DNA of 64,000 nt from Legionella oakridgensis ATCC 33761 = DSM 21215. GTDB taxonomy: Bacteria; Pseudomonadota; Gammaproteobacteria; Legionellales; Legionellaceae. Location: assembly GCF_000512355.1 (NCBI RefSeq), contig NZ_CP004006.1, positions 735,001 to 799,000 on the forward strand, in the 5' to 3' direction. Made by a program: the position numbers and the translations under genes. Below, piece after piece: positions 56,717 through 64,000 of this stretch (position 1 is the stretch's first letter; every line of letters begins with the position of its first letter). A model generated the notes under the pieces. It did not search any database. It was given only the letters and a program-made list of their open reading frames with translations, and had not been told where the DNA came from.

Positions 56717-58048
56717 ATGCAAGTTTCTGTTGAAACCCTAAAAGGTTTGGAACGTAAAGTAACTGTTTCGGTGCCCACTGAAAAAGTAGAGGAAGAAGTG
56801 AGCTTGCGTCTCAGAAATCTTGCTCGTAAAGTGAAGATGGATGGTTTTCGTCCAGGGAAAGTACCCATGCATGTTGTTAATAAACGATATGCTGAATCAG
56901 TACGTCAGGAAGTGGCAAGAGATATGGTGCAATCAACATTATATGAAGCACTTAAGCAGAATGATTTGACTCCTGCCGGTTATCCATCGGTGGAGCCTGA
57001 GCAATTGGAATCAGGTAAGGATTTTCGTTATACCGCAGTATTTGAAGTATATCCTGAAATTAATATCCAAGAATTGAATCAAGCGGAAGTGGAAGTCGTT
57101 CGTTGCACGGTAAAAGACAGTGATGTTGATCATATGTTGGAAAAACTACGCGAACAAAATAAAGAATGGCATTCAGCATCTCGAGCCCTTGCAAAGGGAG
57201 ACAAGGCAATCATTGATTTCGAAGGATTTCTTGATGAGAAACCATTTGAGGGTGGCCGTGCAAATGATTATGAAGTTGTTCTTGGCTCAGGCGCTATGAT
57301 CCCTGGCTTTGAAGACCAACTGATTGGTGCAGAAGAAGGGAAAGAATTTGATATTAATGTAACTTTTCCTGAAGATTATGGTCATAAAGATTTAGCCGGG
57401 AAGGAAGCAAGGTTCAAAATTAAGATTAAAAAGGTCATGGAAGGAAAACTACCTGAATTGAATGCGGAATTTGCTGAAAAATTCAACATCAAAGACGGGG
57501 GGATTGACGCTTTGAAGAAGGATATTAAAGAAAACATGGAGCGTGAATTGGAGCGTCGTCTGAGCGCCATGAACAGAGAAAAGATTTTTGATAAGCTTTT
57601 GGAAAAAAATTCAATTGAATTACCCATGGCATTGATTAATCAGGAAATTGAACATTTAAAACATGAAATGTTTCATCGGATTTTTGGACCAGAACATAAA
57701 GAAAATGAAAGAATTCCGGATTTCCCAAGATCTATGTTTGAAGCACAAGCCAAGCGGCGAGTGCATTTAGGACTATTGTTTTCCGAATACGTGAAAAAGC
57801 ATGAAATGATGGTAAACAAAGAGCGAGTTGATGCCATGATCGATAAGTTTGCCGGTGCTTATGATAATCCTGATGAGTTGCGTCAGTGGTATCAAGGTAA
57901 TAAGGAGCGACTTGCTGAGGTTGAAGCATTGGTTATGGAGGAGATGGTTTCTGAAAAAATTGCTGAAGATGCAAAAGTAATTGAAAAAGAAATGGAATAT
58001 GATGAAGTGATGAATCCTAAAAAGGATACTGAAGCGAAAGGAGCATAA
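56717..58048 (+). CDS. tig: Trigger factor (ribosome-associated prolyl isomerase/chaperone)
   Basis: Binds ribosomal protein L23 at the tunnel exit. The 443-residue protein has the ribosome-binding signature ([12 protein letters not shown]), the FKBP-like domain (about 150-240, [21 protein letters not shown] and [16 protein letters not shown]) and the long helical C-terminus. AAGAGG precedes the ATG. The first gene of tig-clpP-clpX-lon. Confidence 0.97.
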   Translation: MQVSVETLKGLERKVTVSVPTEKVEEEVSLRLRNLARKVKMDGFRPGKVPMHVVNKRYAESVRQEVARDMVQSTLYEALKQNDLTPAGYPSVEPEQLESGKDFRYTAVFEVYPEINIQELNQAEVEVVRCTVKDSDVDHMLEKLREQNKEWHSASRALAKGDKAIIDFEGFLDEKPFEGGRANDYEVVLGSGAMIPGFEDQLIGAEEGKEFDINVTFPEDYGHKDLAGKEARFKIKIKKVMEGKLPELNAEFAEKFNIKDGGIDALKKDIKENMERELERRLSAMNREKIFDKLLEKNSIELPMALINQEIEHLKHEMFHRIFGPEHKENERIPDFPRSMFEAQAKRRVHLGLLFSEYVKKHEMMVNKERVDAMIDKFAGAYDNPDELRQWYQGNKERLAEVEALVMEEMVSEKIAEDAKVIEKEMEYDEVMNPKKDTEAKGA

Positions 58049-58050
58049 GC

Positions 58051-58703
58051 ATGTGGGAAGATGCGAAAAATAGAATAAAAAACGCCAGCGGTCTTGTTCC
58101 TATGGTTATCGAACAGACCTCCAGAGGTGAACGTTCGTATGATATTTATTCCAGACTCTTAAAAGAACGCATCATTTTTCTTCTGGGGGAAGTAGAAGAT
58201 CATATGGCGAATCTGGTGGTGGCGCAGCTGTTATTCCTGGAATCTGAAAATCCAGATAAAGACATTTCGCTTTATATTAATTCACCAGGCGGTGTGGTAA
58301 CAGCAGGCCTTGCCATTTATGACACCATGCAATTTATCAAGCCGGATGTGAGTACATTGTGTATTGGCCAGGCAGCAAGTGCTGCTGCCTTGCTTTTGTG
58401 TGCTGGCGCAGAAAATAAGCGTTATTGTTTACCCAATGCCCGAGTGATGATTCACCAACCATTAGGAGGATACCGCGGCCAGGCTACGGATATTGAAATT
58501 CATGCCCGTGAAACACTGGCTGTACGAGAGCGCTTAAACAGCATCATGGCAAAGCATACTAAAAAACACCTGATCAGATCATGCGTGATACGGAACGTGA
58601 TAATTTCATGAATGCACAGCAGGCTGCAGAATACGGCTTAATCGATAGCGTGCTTTATGAACGCGATTCTGTACGTACAACCGATGGTCATGTGGGTAAA
58701 TAA
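58051..58703 (+). CDS. clpP: ATP-dependent Clp protease proteolytic subunit (apparent frameshift)
   Basis: Serine protease chamber of ClpXP. The first 178 codons have the active Ser ([11 protein letters not shown]) and His (VMIHQPLGG). The frame breaks at A6 58561-58566; one added A gives [20 protein letters not shown], supplying the catalytic Asp, then the normal end [10 protein letters not shown] at 58703 (217 residues). ATG is 3 nt after the tig stop. Confidence 0.94.
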
Positions 58704-58801
58704 TTTCATTAAACGTCTGTTTCCTGACTGGCGATATGGTTCAAATTGACTAAAATTTTACTAGAGAATAAAGAGTTCATTAGTAAAAAGGGGTTTTGTA
58801 G

Positions 58802-60068
58802 ATGAGTAAAAGCAGCACTGGAGATAAGATTCTATACTGTTCTTTTTGTGGTAAAAGCCAGCATGAAGTAAAAAAACTGATCGCTGGGCCGTCCGTTTTT
58901 GTGTGTGATGAATGCGTTGAATTATGCAATGACATTATTCGCGAGGAAACTCAAGAGGCTCATGAAGAATCTGCAACCCATTTGCCTACTCCCAAAGAAA
59001 TCTCAGCGTTTCTTGATGAGTATGTGATTGGGCAATCTCATGCTAAAAAAGTGTTGTCTGTGGCTGTGTATAATCATTACAAACGCATGCAGCATAAGGC
59101 TGAAGATGGTGTTGAGCTTGGTAAGAGTAATATTTTGCTTATTGGCCCGACAGGAAGCGGCAAGACTTTATTGGCACAGACTTTGGCACGGTTATTAAAT
59201 GTGCCATTTACCTTGGCCGATGCAACCACATTAACAGAAGCAGGTTACGTGGGAGAAGATGTAGAAAATATCATTCAAAAATTATTACAGAAATGTGATT
59301 ATGATATTGAAAAGGCTCAAAAAGGAATTGTATACATTGATGAAATAGATAAAATTTCACGTAAATCTGATAATCCCTCTATCACTCGTGATGTGTCAGG
59401 AGAAGGGGTACAGCAGGCATTATTAAAATTAATTGAAGGAACCATTGCTTCCGTTCCCCCACAAGGCGGTCGTAAGCATCCACAGCAGGAATTTTTGCAA
59501 GTGGATACTTCAAATATTTTGTTTATCTGTGGCGGTGCATTTGCTGGATTGGACAAGATAATACAAGAACGCAGTGATAAATCGAGCATTGGTTTTTCTG
59601 CGCAATTAAAAAGAAAAGGATGGGGGAAACCTCAAGGCAGTGCTTGATACGTTAGAATCGGAAGATTTGGTTAAGTACGGATTAATCCCTGAGTTTGTGG
59701 GGCGTTTACCTGTGGTGGCCACGTTGCATGAACTTGATGAAGAGGCATTAATTGATATTCTCAATCGTCCTAAGAATGCCTTAACCAAGCAGTTTCATGC
59801 CTTATTTAAAATGGAGAACGTGGAGTTGGAGTTCCGTGAAGACGCACTGCGATTGATTGCTAAAAAAGCATTGGAAAGAAAAATTGGTGCGCGTGGATTA
59901 AGATCAATACTTGAAAATATTCTTTTAGACACCATGTATGATTTACCCTCGCTTGAAGGAGTAACGAAAGTGGTTGTTGATGAAGCCGTAGTAAATAATA
60001 CTGGTAAGCCTATCCTGATTTATGAAGGCGAGGATGCCAAACAATCTGCGGTTGGAGGTACGGAATAA
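58802..60068 (+). CDS. clpX: ATP-dependent Clp protease ATP-binding subunit ClpX (apparent frameshift)
   Basis: AAA+ unfoldase feeding ClpP. The N-terminal zinc domain ([19 protein letters not shown]), Walker A GPTGSGKT, pore loop GYVGED, Walker B VYIDEIDK and GGRKHP are in the first frame. The frame breaks near 59608-59617. Removing one A (A5 or A4 run) gives [17 protein letters not shown] and continues to 60068, for about 421 residues; adding two would give the same frame. Unlike the neighbours, this needs a deletion or a two-base addition. Confidence 0.93.
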
Positions 60069-60397
60069 GAAATTTAATCCAGCGTCTTACAATGGGTGTT
60101 GTTTCCATCGTTTGGCGATGATAACAATACTACGCTTCATTCCTCTTTAACATGCCCCTGAACAAGGGGACAGCGAGTTTTGACGAGACTGAGGGGAGAT
60201 TTAAAAAGACTTGATTAATAAGAGTTTGCAAAATCTCTCTTCCCTTTCTTTGTAAAAGGAGAGTGACAGAATAATCATGGAAACAGAGTGTCAATAAGTT
60301 GTGTGGTTTTCATAATTTTCAGAACTTTTAGATTAGGCCTATGCTATTCAGGCAAGGTAAGTCTCATGTATAACAGTCATGTATGTAAGGGAACATA
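60069..60397 (+). other. clpX-lon intergenic region
   Basis: 329 bp. It contains a small CCCCTGAACAAGGGG hairpin (about 60154-60168) and AT-rich sequence that may hold the lon promoter. I see no convincing heat-shock promoter. No ORF or RNA gene recognised. Confidence 0.4.
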
Positions 60398-62837
60398 ATG
60401 TCGAATGAAAAAGAATTGGTACCTGCTGACAGTGAAAACAATGACGCAATATTAAATTTACCGGTGTTGCCACTTCGAGATGTCGTAGTTTATCCACACA
60501 TGGTTATTCCTCTGTTCGTAGGAAGAGAGAAATCTATTAAAGCACTTGAAGCAGCCATGTTGAATAATAAGCAGATTTTTCTGGTTGCTCAGCGGAAATC
60601 GGCTAATGATGATCCGCATCCTAAGGATTTGTTTGAGGTAGGTACTGTTTCCAGCGTATTGCAATTGCTGAAACTTCCAGATGGTACGGTAAAAGTTTTA
60701 GTGGAAGGGGAGCAACGCGCAAAGGTCAACGCTTATTCATTGGATGAAGGTCATATGACCGCCTCCCTTGACATTGTTGAAGAAATTAGCGAGTCACTTA
60801 AGTCGCAGGAAATTGAAATTTTGATGCGCTCGCTCATGTCTCAATTTGAGCAATATATAAAGCTGAATAAAAAATTCCTCCCGAAGTACTGGGTTCAATT
60901 TCAGGCATTGAAGAGCCAGGCCGTCTTGCCGATACTATTGCTGCTCATTTAACGCTTAAGGTAGAAGACAAACAGGATTTACTGGAAACTGTAGACGTTG
61001 GCACTCGCCTTGAGCGATTGATGGCAGCGATTGAAACAGAAATTGATTTACTGCACGTGGAAAAACGTATTCGCGGCCGCGTCAAACGGCAAATGGAAAA
61101 AAGTCAGCGTGAATATTATCTAAATGAACAAATCAAGGCCATTCAAAAAGAACTTGGAGAAATTGGCGAAGAAGGCAGTGAGATTGAACAGCTTGAAAAA
61201 TCCATCAATAAGGCTGGCATGCCCAAGGAAGCAAAGGAAAAAGCGTTGTCTGAACTGCAAAAATTAAAATTAATGTCCCCTATGTCTGCCGAAGCAACCG
61301 TGATTCGCAATTACTTGGATTGGATGCTGTCTGTTCCCTGGAAGAAAAAAATAAAATACAGTACGATTTGAAAAAAGCCGAGCAATTATTGGATAAAGAT
61401 CATTATGGCTTGGAAAAAGTAAAAGAGCGCATCATTGAATATCTGGCTGTGCAACAGCGAGTCAAACGTCTTAAGGGTCCCATTCTTTGTTTGGTTGGCC
61501 CGCCCGGGGTTGGAAAGACGTCGCTTGGGCAGTCTATTGCTAATGCAACGGGTCGGACGTTTATCCGCATCGCGTTGGGTGGTGTGCGTGACGAAGCAGA
61601 AATTCGTGGGCACCGTAGAACTTACATAGGTTCTATGCCGGGTAAAATTATTCAAAAATTATGCAAAGCGGGTGTAAAAAACCCCCTCATCATGCTGGAT
61701 GAAGTAGATAAGATGGCAATGGATTTTAGAGGTGATCCGGCTTCAGCATTACTTGAAGTGCTTGATCCAGAACAAAATCATACGTTCAACGATCATTATT
61801 TGGAAGTGAATTATGATTTAAGTGACGTTATGTTTATTGCCACAGCAAATTCGTTGGAAATTCCAGCCCCTTTGCTTGACCGCATGGAGGTTATTCGGTT
61901 GGCTGGTTATACCGAAGACGAAAAAGTGAATATCGCACACAATTATCTGGTGCCAAAACAAATGAAACTTAATGGTTTGGGTAAAGATGAAATTGTGATT
62001 AGTGAGAGCGCAATCCACGAGATTATACGTCATTATACGCGTGAGGCAGGGGTTCGTAATCTTGAACGAGATATTGCTACCATCTGTCGTAAGGTCGTTA
62101 AAGACATTTTAACGCAGAAGCGGGTGAAAAAAATCAATGTTGGCCGTAATAACGTTGAAAAATTTCTCGGCGTGAAGAAATTTCGATATGGTTTGGCAGA
62201 AGAGTATGATCAGGTTGGACAAGTCACGGGACTTGCTTGGACAAGTGTGGGTGGAGAATTATTAACCATTGAAGCTTCCATGATGCCAGGAAAAGGCAAG
62301 ACCATCCACACAGGGCAGTTGGGTGAAGTGATGCAGGAATCCATCCATGCTGCAATGACCGTGGTAAGAAGTCGTGCCTCGCTCTTTGGGTTGCCAGATG
62401 ATTTTTATGAGAAACATGATTTTCATATTCATGTTCCGGAAGGAGCAACGCCCAAGGACGGTCCTAGTGCGGGGATTGGTATGTGTACGGCTTTGGTGTC
62501 CATTATCACGCAAATTCCGGTGCGCGCCAATGTGGCAATGACCGGCGAAATTACTTTGCGAGGGCAAGTTTTGCCAATTGGCGGATTAAAGGAAAAATTG
62601 TTGGCTGCCCATCGTGGTGGAATAAAGCACGTTATCATTCCGGAAGAAAATAAAAAAGATTTGTCGGAAATCCCTGATAATGTATTGAAAAAATTAGAGA
62701 TTCATCCTGTAAAAACCGTTGAGCAAGTGTTGCAAATTGCTTTGCAACGCAGCCCTTTGATCAGTACGTTTTCTTCCGTTTTAGTTCCGGCTGAACAAAG
62801 TGTTAAAAAAATTGAAAATAAGGATTTACACGCTTGA
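60398..62837 (+). CDS. lon: ATP-dependent protease Lon (two apparent frameshifts)
   Basis: Cytosolic AAA+ serine protease for damaged and regulatory proteins. The N-terminal LON domain ([23 protein letters not shown]) is in 60398-60952. A break at A6 60869-60874 is healed by one A ([20 protein letters not shown]). A second break at A7 61345-61351 is healed by one A ([18 protein letters not shown]). Then come Walker [10 protein letters not shown], Walker [10 protein letters not shown] and the Ser/Lys dyad ([32 protein letters not shown]). Restored length 813 residues, normal for Lon. Confidence 0.94.
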
Positions 62838-62964
62838 GAATAACGGGTATATTTCACCCGATGCCCGTTACTGGCGGGCTTTCAAGGATGTAATAGCTTG
62901 ACTAGAGTAGGTGAATCTGATTTAATCAGCTCCGTAAAGGATGAATAACAGCAAAGGGGAAAAG

Positions 62965-63240
62965 ATGAATAAAAGTGAATTGGTTGAAGCCATCGCTAAT
63001 GGTTCAGGTGTAACAAAGGCAGCTGCTAGTCGAGTACTTGATGTGTTTATGGCAACTGTTACCGATGTTCTGAAAAAAGGCGATCAAGTAGTTTTACCAG
63101 GGTTCGGATCTTTTTCAACTGGTAACCGCTCTGCAAGAACGGGTCGTAATCCGCAGACTGGTGAGACCATCCAAATTAAAGCTTCAAGAGTTGCTAAATT
63201 TAAAGCTGGCAAGTCATTGAAAGAAGCTGTACAAAAGTGA
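62965..63240 (+). CDS. hupB: DNA-binding protein HU-beta
   Basis: 91-residue histone-like dimer that bends DNA. MNKSELVEAIANGSG and the beta-arm GFGSFSTGNRSARTGRNPQTGETIQIKA are diagnostic. ATG 62965 with AAGGGGAAAAG just upstream is preferred over the in-frame ATG 62941. It follows lon, the conserved lon-hupB order. Confidence 0.95.
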   Translation: MNKSELVEAIANGSGVTKAAASRVLDVFMATVTDVLKKGDQVVLPGFGSFSTGNRSARTGRNPQTGETIQIKASRVAKFKAGKSLKEAVQK

Positions 63241-63248
63241 GATTACCC

Positions 63249-63324
63249 GGGTGCTTAGCTCAGCTGGGAGAGCATCGCCCTTACAAGGCGAGGGTCGCAG
63301 GTTCGATCCCTGCAGCACCCACCA
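63249..63324 (+). tRNA. tRNA-Val (anticodon TAC)
   Basis: 76 nt; acceptor GGGTGCT/AGCACCC, anticodon TAC, T-arm GCAGGTTCGATCCCTGC, encoded CCA. Eight nt after hupB. Confidence 0.95.
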
Positions 63325-63330
63325 AGAATT

Positions 63331-63407
63331 GGAGTGGTAGTTCAGCTGGTTAGAATACCGGCCTGTCACGCCGGGGGTCGCGGGTTCGAGTCCCGTCCAC
63401 TCCGCCA
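63331..63407 (+). tRNA. tRNA-Asp (anticodon GTC)
   Basis: 77 nt; acceptor GGAGTGG/CCACTCC, anticodon GTC, T-arm CGGGTTCGAGTCCCG, encoded CCA. Confidence 0.95.
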
Positions 63408-63411
63408 GCAT

Positions 63412-63436
63412 AACGCGCCTAACGGCGCGTTTTTTT
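63412..63436 (+). terminator. Rho-independent terminator after tRNA-Asp
   Basis: 8-bp stem (AACGCGCC / GGCGCGTT) with TAAC loop and a run of seven T (63430-63436), 5 nt after the tRNA. It likely ends the hupB-tRNA transcript. Confidence 0.9.
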
Positions 63437-63776
63437 AGGGTTAATGGACATTTTTTTCACTAAGTGATGGCAGGATGATTTAATGTGATTTGCTGCTGTG
63501 AAAGTAATTGCTCACAGACCTGCATAACTAAAGATAATGTCTTAAGGTTATGTTTTTAAGTAATTAAATCAATAAGGAAGATTTTGTCACCCACCTTTGC
63601 GAGGAAAACCTGAGTGGAGATGGGGGGATTAGAAGATACTGGTAAGACTGCTTGGATTTTTAGTAGAGATGAAAGTAAAACAGTATGAGCAATATAATCG
63701 AGCTTATTACTTCGACGTTAAGTGGCACTCAGTTATTATATCTTCTTGCGAATACAACCATTAGGGAACGCCTTAC
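63437..63776 (+). other. Intergenic region upstream of ppiD
   Basis: 340 bp. It has a GGA-rich stretch (five GGA triplets between 63576 and 63656) but no ORF. No clear tRNA. AGGGA about 9 nt upstream of 63777 serves ppiD. Confidence 0.4.
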
Positions 63777-64000
63777 ATGTTGCAGAAGTTAAATGAACGC
63801 ATTCAGGGCATTGTGGCTTGGGTAATCATTATCCTTATTGCAGTGACGTTTACTTTATTTGGGGTAGACTATTACATGCAATCTCGCCAGGATACCAATG
63901 TTCAAGTTGAGGTAAATGGCCAGCCGATTACCAAGCAGGCATTTGAATTAAATTACCGGCGTACTCGTCAAATGCGTGATTCTGCGCATATGACTGCAGC
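63777..64000 (+). CDS. ppiD: Periplasmic folding chaperone PpiD, partial (runs off the window)
   Basis: The first 74 codons of the gene are visible: a cytosolic start (MLQKLNERIQGIVAWVI), one membrane anchor (IIILIAVTFTLFGVDYYM), and the SurA-like N-terminal domain (VEVNGQPITKQAFELNYRR). Matches PpiD, an inner-membrane-anchored parvulin-type chaperone, in the conserved hupB-(tRNA)-ppiD order. Confidence 0.9.
   Translation, partial: MLQKLNERIQGIVAWVIIILIAVTFTLFGVDYYMQSRQDTNVQVEVNGQPITKQAFELNYRRTRQMRDSAHMTA

Noticed and set aside
60154-60168. Small GC hairpin between clpX and lon considered as a terminator
   Set aside because: Only a 4-bp stem and no T run.
62841-62870. TAACGGG/CCCGTTA inverted repeat after lon considered as a terminator
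   Set aside because: No T run and competing pairings; it may be a weak hairpin but cannot be called.

Overview
The window reads as chromosomal DNA of an AT-rich gammaproteobacterium of the Legionella group. This follows from several gene clusters together: an enhA-enhB-enhC trio (L,D-transpeptidase, small exported protein, 1,200-residue Sel1-repeat protein), phenylalanine hydroxylase next to a LetA/GacA-type regulator and uvrC, a tRNA-Pro/Arg/His/Leu array leading into tig-clpP-clpX-lon-hupB-ppiD, and proteins that look like host-directed effectors (leucine-rich repeats, OPR-like repeats, a caspase-fold-like protein). Genus is inference; species cannot be assigned by eye.

Layout. 1-8 kb: djlA, kdtA/waaA, dksA, the hemA-prfA-prmC operon and a short unknown gene followed by a one-PDZ site-2 protease. 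8-10.9 kb: a putative clan CD peptidase-like protein (possible secreted effector), an intact IS4-family element with 9-bp target duplication, and a hypothetical gene. 11-21.7 kb: comF, bioC, phhA, letA, a MITE-like palindrome, uvrC, enhABC. 21.8-25.4 kb: a thiamine-diphosphate decarboxylase gene whose stop codon was hit by an IS66-type element that also carries a GIY-YIG ORF. 25.5-34.4 kb: hsp20, rpsT, a leucine-rich-repeat protein (three reading-frame pieces), an outer-membrane barrel protein, murJ, an M17 aminopeptidase and a seven-copy, 52-residue-period repeat protein resembling OPR/FAST-kinase-like RNA-binding repeats. 34.6-45.3 kb: ThrE-like transporter, holC-pepA, lptF-lptG-elyC, a DUF2845-like protein, and the yggS-proC-yggT cluster with an amino-acid permease. 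45.6-56 kb: pilT, rph, yicC-gmk-rpoZ-spoT-ridA, uup and a tyrosine recombinase. 56.2-64 kb: four tRNAs, tig-clpP-clpX-lon, hupB, tRNA-Val and tRNA-Asp, and the start of ppiD.

A striking technical feature is that many conserved genes (djlA, prfA, the decarboxylase, the LRR gene twice, lptG, proC, clpP, clpX, lon twice, the IS66 transposase) are broken by a one-base (or equivalent) shift. Nearly all lie in A/T homopolymers, and adding one base usually restores the family protein exactly. Because prfA and lptG are normally essential, I read these mainly as homopolymer indel errors in the assembly, not as real pseudogenes, and I annotate each as one gene spanning the shift.

Functionally, most of the window is housekeeping: translation termination, heme, envelope assembly, stringent response and proteolysis. 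The accessory interest lies in the three putative effector-like proteins and in the two insertion sequences.
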